Shown: positions 16,612 to 25,722, counted from the first letter of the stretch. The stretch is DNA of 64,000 nt from Streptomyces tirandamycinicus (GCF_003097515.1 NZ_CP029188.1:7225496-7289495); one strand, 5' to 3'. Program-made: numbers and translations. The notes: generated by a model from the letters alone, not told the origin.

Positions 16612-17982
16612 GTGAGCATCACCGCCGCGCCGCCGGAGGCGCAGGACGCCCAGCGGATTCCGCTCTCGTACAACCAGGAGTTCCTGCTCGCCTTCGACAA
16701 GGGCGAGACCGACGGCGCGTTCGGGCACCGCCACACCCTGGTGTGCGGCTGGCGGGTCACCGGCGAGATCGACCTCGACGCCCTCCAGGGGGCCCTGGAC
16801 GACGTCGTGGCCCGCCACGAGGTGCTGCGCACCGCGGTACTGAGCGACGACGAGGGCGGCCACCAGGCCGTCCGTCCGCCGTCCCCGGTCGCCCTGGAGG
16901 TGCGCGACCTGGGTGCCGAGGGCGAGGCGCCGCGCGAGGTGCGTGCCGAGGAGTTCCTGAACGAGCTCGACGCCCGCCCCTTCGACGTACGTGAACTGCC
17001 GCACCTGCGCGCCGCCGTGGGCCGCTTCGACCAGGCCGACGCGGTCCTGGTGCTGGCCACCCACCACACCTCCACCGACGCGTGGTCCCTCCAGGTCGTC
17101 ATGCGCGATCTCGCCGCCGCCTACGCCGCCCGTGTCGAGGACCGGCCGGCCGGGGCCGCCGAGGCCGCGCAGTACCGGGAGTTCGCCCGCTGGCAGCAGG
17201 ACACCGCCGGGAGCGGACGCGTGGAGTCCGCCCGCGCCTACTGGCGCGAGCGGCTCGCGGGCGCCGAGATCACCGGCATCACCTCCGACCGGCCGCGCGA
17301 CGAGAACCTGGCGAGCGCCTACGGCGTGCACCGCTTCGTCTTCGACGCCGAGCTGTCCTCGGCCGTGCTCGAGTTCGCCAAGACCACGCGCTCCACGCCG
17401 TTCATGGTGATGGCCGCCGCCTACAGCGCGCTGCTGCGCGAGCGCACCGGCACCGCCGACGTCGTCTTCCCGACCTTCTCCTCCGGCCGCTACGACGAGC
17501 GCTTCACCGAGTCGGTCGGCCCGTTCTTCAACTTCGTGCCCATCCGGATCGACACCACCGGCTGCGCCTCCCTGGGCGAGGTGCTGGAGCGCGCACGCAC
17601 CGCCTGCGTCGGCGCCTACCAGCACGAGATCCCGTTCGCCCGGATCGCGGAGGACAGCCCCGCGCTGCTCGCCCCGTTCGCCGACGGCTTCCTCGCCGTC
17701 GTCGCCTTCGAGGTGCTGCAGACCGCCTTCCCCATGGAGGGGAGCCGCTCCGGCGGCCTTGAGTTCACCGAGATCCGCGCCCGCCACCTGTCGCAGCAGG
17801 TCAGCTCGGCCATCCCGGACGGCGGCCTGTGGGCGATGGACGTGCTGCCGAGCGGGGAGCTCGCGGGCAGCCTGAAGTTCGACCACAACCGCTTCGACGA
17901 GTCCACCGCCGTCGAACTGGTGGCCCGGTTCCGCGAACTGCTGCGCACGCTGGCCGACGCGCCCCACACGCCGCTGTCCTGA
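16612..17982 (+). CDS. Free-standing NRPS condensation enzyme (SgcC5-like)
   Basis: A 456-aa single condensation domain. The active-site motif is LATHHTSTDAWSL at about residues 146-158, keeping both His and the Asp, but with Ala instead of Gly in HHxxxDG. The floor-loop and latch regions (FPTFSSGRYDERF; GPFFNFVPIRID) match condensation enzymes. SgcC5 of C-1027 is a stand-alone enzyme that esterifies the enediyne core with a carrier-bound beta-amino acid. Position right after the A-PCP and MbtH genes makes the same step likely. GTG start at 16612, preceded by GAAAGGA. Confidence 0.85.
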   Translation: MSITAAPPEAQDAQRIPLSYNQEFLLAFDKGETDGAFGHRHTLVCGWRVTGEIDLDALQGALDDVVARHEVLRTAVLSDDEGGHQAVRPPSPVALEVRDLGAEGEAPREVRAEEFLNELDARPFDVRELPHLRAAVGRFDQADAVLVLATHHTSTDAWSLQVVMRDLAAAYAARVEDRPAGAAEAAQYREFARWQQDTAGSGRVESARAYWRERLAGAEITGITSDRPRDENLASAYGVHRFVFDAELSSAVLEFAKTTRSTPFMVMAAAYSALLRERTGTADVVFPTFSSGRYDERFTESVGPFFNFVPIRIDTTGCASLGEVLERARTACVGAYQHEIPFARIAEDSPALLAPFADGFLAVVAFEVLQTAFPMEGSRSGGLEFTEIRARHLSQQVSSAIPDGGLWAMDVLPSGELAGSLKFDHNRFDESTAVELVARFRELLRTLADAPHTPLS

Positions 17983-18023
17983 CCGCGGGCCGAGAGCTCC
18001 CTACCCCAGAGGACCCATCGACG

Positions 18024-19256
18024 ATGACCACCCTGGCCCCCTTCGCCCCCGTGGCTCCCCCGGAGCCCGACCTGACCCCCGACGAGATCGTCGCCCGGGC
18101 CGAGGCCCTGGCCGCGACCCTGGTCGAGCGGCAGGCCGAGACCGAGCGGCGCGGCTTCTACGCCGAGGACACCCACGAGGCGTTCGCCCGCGCCGGCTTC
18201 TACCGCATCCTCGTGCCGCGCCGGTACGGCGGGTACGAGTTCGGCCCCGAGACCTTCATGAAGGTCTCCATGGCGCTGGCCCGCGGCTGCCCGTCGACCG
18301 GCTGGATGTACCTCTTCGGCGCCGCGCACGCGCTGGTGGTGGGCACCCTCTTCGACGAGGCCACGCAGGCCGAGCTGTTCGCGAACGGCGACTTCGTCTG
18401 CCCCGCCACGGTCGCACCGTCCGGTTCCGCCCGGCCCGACGGCGAGGACGGCTGGATCGTCGACGGCACCTGGGGCTACTGCTCGGGCGCGCCGTACGCG
18501 ACCCACTTCATCGGCCACACCCTGGTCTCCCCGGGCGAGGGCGAACCGCCCGCGCCGATGCTGTTCATCGCCCCGCGCGCGGAGTTCGAGCGCCTCGACG
18601 ACTGGGGCGCCCAGCTCGGCCTCAAGGGCAGCGGATCGCACAGCATCCGCATCCGGGACGGCCGTATCCCGGGCCGCTTCACCCTCGGCGGGCACCTCAG
18701 CCAGATGGCGATCACCGAGCGGACGCCGGGCCGGACCCTGCACGGTCCCGAGTACGGCGGCGGCCCGCTCAGCTTCATGCTGCTGGAGCTCGGCGTCCTC
18801 GCCGTCGGCATGGCCAAGGGCGCGCTGGACGCGTACGAGGAGCTGATGCGGGCCCGGACGACGGCGTTCTTCCCGATCGTCCCGCGCACCGAGGACCCCG
18901 ACTACCAGTTCCGCTACGGCGAGGCCACCGGCATGATCGCCGCCGCCGAGGCCGCGGTGCTCCACGCCACCCAGCAGTGGCAGGCGCTGTGCCTGAAGGA
19001 GGCCGCGGCCTTCACCCGCGAGGAGGAACTGCGGTTGGCCACCATCAGCCGTGAGGCCGTGCGCCTCGCCTGGCGGGCGGTCGAGGGCCAGCTGTTCCCC
19101 ACCGCCGGATCCAGCTCGGTGCGCGCGGGCGAGCGCGTGGAGCGGGTCTGGCGCGACCTGTCCACCCTGCACAGCCATGCCGGCAACGGCGTCTTCCTCT
19201 CCTCGCTCGCCAACCGCGAACTCGCCCAGGCCCACTTCGGCACCGCCTGCCCATGA
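18024..19256 (+). CDS. Flavin-dependent monooxygenase with acyl-CoA dehydrogenase fold
   Basis: A 410-aa protein with the acyl-CoA dehydrogenase plan: N-terminal helices (YAEDTHEAFARAGFYRILVP), central beta domain (DGTWGYCSGAPYATHF) and C-terminal four-helix bundle. It has no dehydrogenase active-site Glu that I can identify. The sequence resembles group D two-component monooxygenases, which use FADH2 or FMNH2 from a separate reductase to hydroxylate aromatic substrates. The nearest reductase in the window is the E6-like protein at 37963. It sits 42 bp after the condensation gene in the same operon and may oxidise the carrier-bound acid or the core. Confidence 0.75.
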   Translation: MTTLAPFAPVAPPEPDLTPDEIVARAEALAATLVERQAETERRGFYAEDTHEAFARAGFYRILVPRRYGGYEFGPETFMKVSMALARGCPSTGWMYLFGAAHALVVGTLFDEATQAELFANGDFVCPATVAPSGSARPDGEDGWIVDGTWGYCSGAPYATHFIGHTLVSPGEGEPPAPMLFIAPRAEFERLDDWGAQLGLKGSGSHSIRIRDGRIPGRFTLGGHLSQMAITERTPGRTLHGPEYGGGPLSFMLLELGVLAVGMAKGALDAYEELMRARTTAFFPIVPRTEDPDYQFRYGEATGMIAAAEAAVLHATQQWQALCLKEAAAFTREEELRLATISREAVRLAWRAVEGQLFPTAGSSSVRAGERVERVWRDLSTLHSHAGNGVFLSSLANRELAQAHFGTACP

Positions 19257-19327
19257 GCGCCGCCGCCCTGAGGCCCTGGACGCCGGACACCCACCAGACC
19301 TCCTCTCCGACAGATCGGGACGTACCC

Positions 19328-20578
19328 ATGGAACAAGGCTGCCCCTTCGCCCTCGACACCACCGGCCGGGACCTCCACGGCGAGGCCTCGGCCCTGCGGG
19401 CCAGGGGCCCGGCGACCCAGGTGCAGCTGCCGGGCGGGGTGCTCGCCTGGTCGCTGAACGGCCACGACGTGATCAAGCGGGTACTCGCCGACCCGCGGGT
19501 CACCAAGAGCGCCCGCAACCACTGGCCGGCCTTCGTCAACGGCGAGGTGCCGCCGGACTGGGAGCTGATCAGCTGGGTCGCGATGGACAACATGGTGACG
19601 GCGTACGGCAAGAACCACGTGCGGCTGCGCAAGCTCGTGGGCAAGGCGTTCACCCCGCGCCGGGCGGAGGCGTTCCGTCCGCGGGTGGAGGAACTCACCG
19701 ACCAGCTCCTGGACGCGCTGGAGCAGGTGGGGCCGGGCGAGACGGTCGATCTGCGCGAGCGGTTCGCCTACCCGCTGCCGGCCCGCCTGGTCGCCGACCT
19801 GATCGGCATGGAGGAGGAGGCGCGCGCCAAGACGGCGAAGGTCATCGACGCGATGGTGGACACCACCATCACCCCGCAGCAGGCGCAGGCCGTACTGGCG
19901 GGCTGGCGCGGTGCGATGGCCGGCCTGATCGCCGAGAAGCGCCGGGAGCCGGGCGAGGACATCACCAGCGACCTGGTCGCCGCCCGCGACGAGGACGGCT
20001 CGAAGCTGTCCGAGGAGGAGCTCACCGACACGATCTTCGCGATCCTCGGAGCCGGCTCGGAGACCACCATCAACTTCTTCGACAACGCCATCACCGCGCT
20101 GCTGAGCGACCGTTCGCAGCTGGAGCTCGTCCGCTCCGGGCGAGCCACCTGGGACGACGTGATCGACGAGACGCTGCGCGTGGAGTCGCCGCTGGCCCAC
20201 CTGCCGCTGCGGTACGCGGCGGAGGACATCGAGCTGGACGGGGTGACCATACCCAAGGGCGATCCGATCCTGGTGAACTACGCCGGTGTGGGCCGCGACC
20301 CCGAGCTCCACGCCGAAGCCCCCGACACGTTCGACCTCGCGCGGGCGGACAAGTCGCACCTGTCGTTCGGGTACGGCCCGCACTACTGCCTGGGCGCCGG
20401 TATCGCCCGCCTGGTGGCGACCACCGGCCTGTCCCGCCTGTTCGAGCGCTTCCCGGACCTGGAGCTGACCGTCGGAAAGGAGGAACTGCAGCCGCTGCCG
20501 ACCTTCATCATGAACGGCCACCGCAGCCTGCCGGTCCGGCTGAACGCGCGGGTCCCGGCGGGCGCCGGCGCGCACTGA
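19328..20578 (+). CDS. Cytochrome P450 (CYP107-like)
   Basis: A 416-aa P450 ending the plus-strand operon. The I-helix motif is AILGAGSETTINF, ExxR is in DETLRVESPLAH, and the heme loop is FGYGPHYCLGAGIAR. The N-terminus MEQGCPFALDTTGRDLHGEA is typical of soluble Streptomyces P450s and sets the start at 19328. An ATG at 19253 overlapping the previous stop is an alternative. It is one of three P450s in the cluster. Substrate unknown; the operon suggests the acid loaded on the A-PCP, or the coupled product. A strong palindromic terminator follows. Confidence 0.85.
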   Translation: MEQGCPFALDTTGRDLHGEASALRARGPATQVQLPGGVLAWSLNGHDVIKRVLADPRVTKSARNHWPAFVNGEVPPDWELISWVAMDNMVTAYGKNHVRLRKLVGKAFTPRRAEAFRPRVEELTDQLLDALEQVGPGETVDLRERFAYPLPARLVADLIGMEEEARAKTAKVIDAMVDTTITPQQAQAVLAGWRGAMAGLIAEKRREPGEDITSDLVAARDEDGSKLSEEELTDTIFAILGAGSETTINFFDNAITALLSDRSQLELVRSGRATWDDVIDETLRVESPLAHLPLRYAAEDIELDGVTIPKGDPILVNYAGVGRDPELHAEAPDTFDLARADKSHLSFGYGPHYCLGAGIARLVATTGLSRLFERFPDLELTVGKEELQPLPTFIMNGHRSLPVRLNARVPAGAGAH

Positions 20579-20588
20579 CCCGTCGGCG

Positions 20589-20634
20589 CATGTGAGGGGG
20601 TCCCACCGCGGCCGCGGTGGGACCCCCTCACATG
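20589..20634. terminator. Perfect 46-bp palindrome, bidirectional terminator
   Basis: CATGTGAGGGGGTCCCACCG and its complement form 23-bp arms with no loop left over. It begins 10 bp after the P450 stop in a convergent intergenic region and should end the plus-strand operon. Confidence 0.8.
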
Positions 20635-20640
20635 CCTGTG

Positions 20641-20700
20641 TGCCTGCGTGCCTGCGTGCCTGCGTGCCTGCGTGCCTGCGTGCCTGCGTGCCTGCGTGCC
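20641..20700. repeat. 8-bp tandem repeat TGCCTGCG, about 7.5 copies
   Basis: An uninterrupted run of TGCCTGCG units immediately after the palindromic terminator, with an imperfect unit just before. It is non-coding and lies between two terminators, so it is free to change length. Not CRISPR: the units are contiguous, with no spacers. Confidence 0.9.
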
Positions 20701-20816
20701 GCCCTGGCGCGCTGCCTCGACCGGCCTCCACCGGCCTCCACCGGCCCGGCGCCGCCTTCGTGACGGAGCGTCCAGCGGGTCGGTGCGTCCGGCGGAGCCG
20801 TGCGGCCAGTCCCCGG

Positions 20817-20867
20817 CGCGAACCGTCGCAGCCCGCCCCGTGGCGGGGCGGGCTGCGACGGTTCGCG
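20817..20867. terminator. Perfect 24-bp stem-loop terminator
   Basis: Arms 20817-20840 and 20844-20867 (CGCGAACCGTCGCAGCCCGC... and complement) flank a TGG loop, 10 bp from the flavoprotein stop. It terminates the minus-strand transcript that converges on the P450 operon. Confidence 0.8.
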
Positions 20868-20876
20868 AGGCACCCG

Positions 20877-22223
20877 TTACGCGGCGACTGCCGCCCCGGC
20901 CCTCCTCGACCCCTCGTCGACGCGGCGCATCATGTCCGGGCTCATCAGCGCGTCCGGTGTGGCGACCAGGCCCGCGACGCGCATGAACGTCGCGGTGACC
21001 TCCCCGTCGACGGCGGCCGCGGCGTGCAGCGCGGACATGTAGGCGCCGGCCGCCGCCCACTCGGGCGTGCGATCGCCCTCGACCTCGGGGTAGCCGAGGT
21101 CGGCACCGGCGGAGAACTGCCAGGGCACCTCGATGACGCCGGCGATGTCCGCCAGGAACGCCTTCGGGTCCACCCCGCCCCGGCTCAGGTGGTCGCGCAG
21201 CACCAGCGCCTCCAGCGCGGCGACGGTCATGCCCTGCCCGTACACCGGGTTGAAGCTGCACGCGGCGTCGCCGAGGACGATGAAGCCGCCGGGGAAGCGG
21301 GACAGCCGCTCGTAGCGGCGGCGCCGGCTGGCGGGGTAGCGGAACACCGCGCCGTCGTCGACGGGCTCGGCGTCGTGGATGACGTCGTGGATGTCGGAGA
21401 CCGGGAGCGTGCGCGCCCACTCCAGGAAGCCCTCCAGGTCGGCGGGGGCGCTGTCGCCCAGCACGCCGGTGAGGGAGACGACCACGAGGCCGTCCTCGAT
21501 CCGGGAGAGGAACGCGCCGCGGCGGTGGCTCGGCGAGGACACCGGGTTGATCGAGAGGTCGCCGTTCAGCACCGCCTCGTCGCGCAGCCGGAACCTGCGC
21601 GTGGTGTAGCTCAGATCGATGCGGATGCGCTCCTCGTCGGGGCGCTCGTAGCCGAACTCCTCCAGCCACACGGGGGTGCGCGACCCGCGGCCGGTCGCGT
21701 CGACGACGAGGTCGGCCTCGATCGTCCGCTCCCGGGCGCCCGTCTCCTGCGGCTGGACGCGGACCCCGGTGACCGCCGTCCGGTCGCCGTCGGCGACGAG
21801 GCCCACGATGTCGTGGCGCTCCAGCAGGGTCACCCCCGGCAGGGCCGCGACCCGCTCGCGCACCCGGCTCTCGAGTACCGGGCGGGTGGCGGAGACGCAG
21901 ATCAGGCCGGTCGTGCCCGGCTCCAGGCGGCGGCCGTTGAAGAACCAGCGCAGTTCCCCCAGGTCGCCGGTGGGTATGCCGGCGGCGACGGCGTCCCGGG
22001 TGAAGCCGGGGAACAGCTCGTCGAGGATCTGCTGCCCGCGGGCGAGCAGCCCGTGGACATGGCGCCCCTGCCCCACGCCCTTGCGGGCCGTGGTCGTTCC
22101 GGTGACCGTGTCGCGCTCCACGACGAGGACCTCGTCGTAGGAGTCGGCGAGCACGCGCGCGGCCAGAAGCCCCGCCATGCTGCCGCCGAGCACCACCGCG
22201 CGCTCGCCCAGCCTGTCGGTCAT
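20877..22223 (-). CDS. FAD-dependent monooxygenase or epoxidase, group A-like
   Basis: A 448-aa FAD enzyme. The N-terminal dinucleotide fold is AVVLGGSMAGLLAARVLAD, a second FAD contact is DLVVDATGRGSRTP, and GFIVLGDAACSFNPVYGQGM is the GD motif with the Pro-rich loop. The pattern is close to squalene-epoxidase/LasC-like and halogenase-like proteins; the WxWxIP halogenase motif is not seen. It is one of several oxygenases that could act on the core or a peripheral group. It lies 30 bp after the SgcJ-like gene in an operon headed by the flavin monooxygenase at 22712. Confidence 0.75.
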   Translation of the reverse strand: MTDRLGERAVVLGGSMAGLLAARVLADSYDEVLVVERDTVTGTTTARKGVGQGRHVHGLLARGQQILDELFPGFTRDAVAAGIPTGDLGELRWFFNGRRLEPGTTGLICVSATRPVLESRVRERVAALPGVTLLERHDIVGLVADGDRTAVTGVRVQPQETGARERTIEADLVVDATGRGSRTPVWLEEFGYERPDEERIRIDLSYTTRRFRLRDEAVLNGDLSINPVSSPSHRRGAFLSRIEDGLVVVSLTGVLGDSAPADLEGFLEWARTLPVSDIHDVIHDAEPVDDGAVFRYPASRRRRYERLSRFPGGFIVLGDAACSFNPVYGQGMTVAALEALVLRDHLSRGGVDPKAFLADIAGVIEVPWQFSAGADLGYPEVEGDRTPEWAAAGAYMSALHAAAAVDGEVTATFMRVAGLVATPDALMSPDMMRRVDEGSRRAGAAVAA

Positions 22224-22253
22224 GAATGCACCTCTCTCGCGGATTCGGGGCCG

Positions 22254-22682
22254 TCAGGCGGCGTTGCGCGGGCTGTTCTGGTACGCGGCGAGGAACCACT
22301 GCCCGTCGCGCTTGACGACGACCCAGGAGGCGTTGACGGCGCGGTCGGCGCTCGGCTCGCTCTCGCCCGGGGCGAGGATGCCGCCCTGGGTGATGAGGAT
22401 GCCGGACTCGCTGTTGGCGAAGCGCAGGTCCACGGGGGTGCCGGTGACCCGGGTGCCCTTGAAGGGGCCCTGGAACGCCTGCGCCATGAAGGCGCGGATG
22501 GACTCGCGGCCCTTCTGGAGGACGCCAGGAATGATCATCGAGCCGTCCGGGGTGAAGACCTCGGCGAAGGCGTCGGCGTCGTGCGCGGCCCAGGCCTGGA
22601 CGATGCGCTGGGGCAGGGCGGCGATGGCGGCCTTGTCCTCGTCGGTCACGGTGACGGTGGTCTCGGTGGTCTGCGTGGTCAT
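22254..22682 (-). CDS. SgcJ/EcaC-family NTF2-like protein
   Basis: A 142-aa small cone-shaped-fold (SnoaL/NTF2-like) protein: IAALPQRIVQAWAAHDADAFAEVFTPDG at the N-terminus and VNASWVVVKRDGQWFLAAYQNSP at the C-terminus match the SgcJ group. SgcJ homologues (SgcJ, NcsJ) are a hallmark of nine-membered enediyne clusters and have been linked to core formation, though the exact reaction is unsettled. The gene sits between two flavin enzymes with short gaps (29-30 bp). Its presence strengthens the nine-membered assignment. Confidence 0.82.
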   Translation of the reverse strand: MTTQTTETTVTVTDEDKAAIAALPQRIVQAWAAHDADAFAEVFTPDGSMIIPGVLQKGRESIRAFMAQAFQGPFKGTRVTGTPVDLRFANSESGILITQGGILAPGESEPSADRAVNASWVVVKRDGQWFLAAYQNSPRNAA

Positions 22683-22711
22683 GAGTGCTGCTCCTGGGAG
22701 TTCGGGCGGGG

Positions 22712-23893
22712 TCAGATGTAGAGGGTGTTGGGCTCGAGGCCGCACAGGACCCGGCCGTACAGCTCGTTGTTGGTGTTCGGGTTCATCAGCGCGTGCAGGC
22801 TGACGGCCTGGATGTCCCGGCTGATCCGCTGCATCGGGACGTCCCGGTAGATCGAGGAGCCGCCGGAGGCGGAGGCGAGGATGTCGACGGCCTCCTTGGC
22901 GAGCCGGACCACGGCGCCCATGTCGGCGCGGGCACGGGCGCGCTCCTCCAGGGTGAACTCCTCGCCGGCGACGCCCTTGGCGTCGACGAGGTCGGCGAGG
23001 CGGAAGGCGTGGAACTCGGCCTGGTCGATCTTGAGGCTGGCCTCGGCGACCTGGTGGTGGGTCAGCGGCGCCTCCGCCTGGGTCTCGTACGCGGTGTAGG
23101 TGAGGGTGCGCCCGGGCAGGCGCTCGAAGAACGCGTCGCGGGCGGCACGGGCGAGGCCGAGGGCGGTGCCGACCGAGGACGCGGCGGCGACGGGCAGCAG
23201 CGGGACGCGGTAGACCGGGGACGCGGCGTTCAGCTCGGAGGCGTACTGGCCCTGGAGGATCGCCGGGAGCGGGATGACCCGCTCCTGCGGGACGAAGACG
23301 TCCTGGGCGACGGTGCTGACGCTGCCGGTGCCGCACAGCCCCGAGGTGTCCCAGTCGTCGACGATCTGCAGGTCCGACATGGGGACGAGTGCCATGACCG
23401 GCAGGTGCCGGCCGTCGGGCGTCGGCTGGACGGCGATGATCTCCTGCCAGTGGGCGTGCCGGGCGCCGCTGACGAAGCCCCACTTGCCGTTGACGACGAT
23501 GCCGCCCTCGGCCGGGGCGGCGAGCGCCGACGGGCTGAGCGTGCCGCAGATGCGCACGTCGGGGGTGGAGAACACCTCGTCCTGGACGCTGTCGGGGAAC
23601 AGGCACGCCATGAAGGTGGGGATCCAGTACACCGACGTCGTCCAGGCGGCCGCGCCGTCGGCGCGGCCGAGTTCGGCGGCGACCTCGACCAAAGTGCGGG
23701 TGTCGGTCTCGTGGCCGCCGTAGCGCTTGGGCACACGCAGCCTGAACAGACCGGCTCCGGCCAGCGCCTCGATCGTCTCGTCCTGCAGTCGCCGGTCCTC
23801 CTCCGCCTGCGCGGCGTTCCTCTTCAGCAGCGGCGCGAGCTCGCCGGCGCGTCGCACCAGGTCCGCGCGCGTGGGGATGTCGGCGGTGAGCAT
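22712..23893 (-). CDS. Flavin-dependent monooxygenase with acyl-CoA dehydrogenase fold (second copy)
   Basis: A 393-aa protein of the same broad fold as the one at 18024: LAGAGLFRLRVPKRYGGHE in the N-terminal helices, GKWGFVSGARHAHWQ in the beta domain, and a helical C-terminus ending NNELYGRVLCGLEPNTLYI. Such proteins act as FADH2- or FMNH2-dependent hydroxylases, or oxidise carrier-bound acids. Similarity to the 18024 protein is modest, so different substrates are likely. It is the first gene of the minus-strand operon with the SgcJ-like and FAD genes, and a cluster promoter motif lies upstream. Confidence 0.72.
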   Translation of the reverse strand: MLTADIPTRADLVRRAGELAPLLKRNAAQAEEDRRLQDETIEALAGAGLFRLRVPKRYGGHETDTRTLVEVAAELGRADGAAAWTTSVYWIPTFMACLFPDSVQDEVFSTPDVRICGTLSPSALAAPAEGGIVVNGKWGFVSGARHAHWQEIIAVQPTPDGRHLPVMALVPMSDLQIVDDWDTSGLCGTGSVSTVAQDVFVPQERVIPLPAILQGQYASELNAASPVYRVPLLPVAAASSVGTALGLARAARDAFFERLPGRTLTYTAYETQAEAPLTHHQVAEASLKIDQAEFHAFRLADLVDAKGVAGEEFTLEERARARADMGAVVRLAKEAVDILASASGGSSIYRDVPMQRISRDIQAVSLHALMNPNTNNELYGRVLCGLEPNTLYI

Positions 23894-23995
23894 CGTGGGG
23901 TCCTCCCGGGAGGTGACAGCGGTGTCGGGTCGTCGTGCCGGTCGTCGAAGCGGGACCGTTTCCGCTCCGACGCTCACATCGCGACCGCCTCCGGG

Positions 23996-24011
23996 ACACC
24001 TCCCGTATTGC
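23996..24011 (-). promoter_or_regulatory. Cluster promoter motif (GCAATACGGGAGGTGT)
   Basis: A slightly degenerate copy (GGTGT for GATGC) ending 102 bp before the flavin monooxygenase start, in the divergent region shared with the HpaB-type gene. A second partial match, with GAAGTAG, lies near 24030-24045. Confidence 0.5.
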
Positions 24012-24115
24012 GCAGTTGCCCTGTCGCCGCTACTTCGGCAGGTCCCCGCGGGGCCCGGCCCGCTGCCGCACGCAGCAAGAAGCCTCCCGGGCCGCCGGCT
24101 GCCACGATGAGGCGC

Positions 24116-25696
24116 ATGACCGATCAGCAGCGCGCCGGGGCAGGCCACCGGGAGGCGTCGCGTACGCGTCCTCTGACGGGCGACGAGTACGTGGAGAGCC
24201 TCAGGGACGACCGCGAGGTCTACCTCTACGGGGACCGCGTCAAGGACGTCACGACGCATCCCGCGTTCCGCAACCCCGTACGGATGACGGCACGCCTGTA
24301 CGACGCGCTGCACGACCCGGCGCACCGCGACGTCCTCACCACCGCGACGGACACCGGCAGCGGCGGCTACACCCACCGCTTCTTCACCACGCCCCACAGC
24401 GCCGAGGACCTGGTGGCCGACCAGCGGGCGATCGCCGCCTGGTCCCGGATGAGCTACGGCTGGATGGGGCGCAGCCCCGACTACAAGGCCGCCTTCCTCG
24501 GCACCCTCGGCGCCAACGCCGACTTCTACGCCCCGTTCGCGGACAACGCCCGCCGCTGGTACCGCGAGTCGCAGGAGAAGGTCCTCTACTGGAACCACGC
24601 GATCGTGCACCCGCCGGTCGACCGGAGCCTTCCGCCGGACGAGGTCTCGGACGTCTTCGTGCACGTGGAGAAGGAGACCGACGCGGGCCTGGTCGTCAGC
24701 GGCGCCAAGGTCGTCGCCACCGGTTCGGCGCTCACCCACCACAACTTCATCGCGCACTACGGTCTTCCGGTCAGGAAGAAGGAGTTCGCCCTGGTCGCCA
24801 CGGTGCCGACCGGAGCGCCCGGGGTGAAGCTGATCTGCCGCCCGTCCTACACGGCGACCTCCGCCGTCATGGGCAGCCCCTTCGACTACCCGCTGTCGTC
24901 CCGGCTGGACGAGAACGACACCATCCTCGTCATGGACAAGGTGCTGATCCCGTGGGAGGACGTGTTCGTCTACGGGGACATGGCCAAGATCCAGATGTTC
25001 TCCGGGCAGTCCGGCTTCCTGGAGCGCTTCACCTTCCACGGGTGCGTGCGCCTCGCCGTGAAGCTGGAGTTCATCGCCGGCGCGCTGGCGAAGGCGCTGG
25101 AGATCACCGGAACGCAGGACTTCCGGGGGGTGCAGACCCGTCTGGGCGAGGTCCTCGCCTGGCGCAACCTCTTCTGGGGGCTGTCGGACGCGGCCGCGCG
25201 CAACCCGGTGCAGTGGCGCAACGGGGCGGTGCTGCCCAACCCGCAGTACGGCATGGCCTACCGCTGGTTCATGCAGATCGGCTACCCGCGGGTCAAGGAG
25301 ATCATCCAGCAGGACGTCGCCAGCGGCCTCATCTACCTGAACTCCAGCGCCGAGGACTTCAAGAACCCGGAGATCCGCCCGTACCTGGACAAGTACGTGC
25401 GCGGTTCCGACGGCATCGACGCCGTGGAGCGGGTCAAGGTCCTCAAACTGCTGTGGGACGCGGTGGGCACGGAGTTCGGCGGACGCCACGAGCTGTACGA
25501 GCGCAACTACTCGGGCAACCACGAGAACGTCCGCACCGAGCTGCTGTTCGCGCAGACGGCGACGGGCCAGATCGACGACTACAAGGCGTTCGTCGACCAG
25601 TGCCTGTCCGAGTACGACCTGGACGGCTGGACCGTCCCCGACCTCGACTCCTTCAAGGGGCTGCGCGACGCGAGGACCGATCTGCTCGGCGGCTGA
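24116..25696 (+). CDS. HpaB-type two-component aromatic hydroxylase (SgcC-like)
   Basis: A 526-aa member of the 4-hydroxyphenylacetate 3-monooxygenase family, matching the length of SgcC. Features: RPLTGDEYVESLRDDREVYLYG at the N-terminus, VHVEKETDAGLVVSGAKVVATGSALTH in the middle and SGNHENVRTELLF near the C-terminus. SgcC hydroxylates beta-tyrosyl-S-carrier protein in C-1027 using FADH2 from SgcE6, and an E6-like reductase is encoded at 37963. Here no aminomutase is visible, so the phenolic substrate may be another carrier-bound tyrosine-derived acid. ATG 24116 is preferred over 24107. Confidence 0.85.
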   Translation: MTDQQRAGAGHREASRTRPLTGDEYVESLRDDREVYLYGDRVKDVTTHPAFRNPVRMTARLYDALHDPAHRDVLTTATDTGSGGYTHRFFTTPHSAEDLVADQRAIAAWSRMSYGWMGRSPDYKAAFLGTLGANADFYAPFADNARRWYRESQEKVLYWNHAIVHPPVDRSLPPDEVSDVFVHVEKETDAGLVVSGAKVVATGSALTHHNFIAHYGLPVRKKEFALVATVPTGAPGVKLICRPSYTATSAVMGSPFDYPLSSRLDENDTILVMDKVLIPWEDVFVYGDMAKIQMFSGQSGFLERFTFHGCVRLAVKLEFIAGALAKALEITGTQDFRGVQTRLGEVLAWRNLFWGLSDAAARNPVQWRNGAVLPNPQYGMAYRWFMQIGYPRVKEIIQQDVASGLIYLNSSAEDFKNPEIRPYLDKYVRGSDGIDAVERVKVLKLLWDAVGTEFGGRHELYERNYSGNHENVRTELLFAQTATGQIDDYKAFVDQCLSEYDLDGWTVPDLDSFKGLRDARTDLLGG

Positions 25697-25702
25697 ACCG
25701 CC

Positions 25703-25722
25703 CGCGGCCGGGCCCGGCCGCG
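25703..25722. terminator. 20-bp GC palindrome between convergent genes
   Basis: CGCGGCCGGGCCCGGCCGCG starts 7 bp after the hydroxylase stop, between it and the convergent ThDP enzyme gene. A plausible but not typical terminator. A 15-bp direct repeat (GCGGAACGGCCGGGA) follows twice. Confidence 0.45.

Noticed and set aside
20641..20700. CRISPR array
   Set aside because: Units are 8 bp and contiguous, with no spacers or cas genes.
20877..22223. Flavin-dependent halogenase
   Set aside because: The FAD motifs fit, but the WxWxIP halogenase signature is not present.
24030..24045. Second cluster-motif match before the flavin monooxygenase
   Set aside because: It shares GAAGTAG but not the GCA half; too weak to list as its own site.
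22685..24115. Long plus-strand extension upstream of the HpaB-type gene
   Set aside because: The extra about 470 residues have shadow composition and run antisense to the flavin monooxygenase; the real protein starts at 24116 or 24107.
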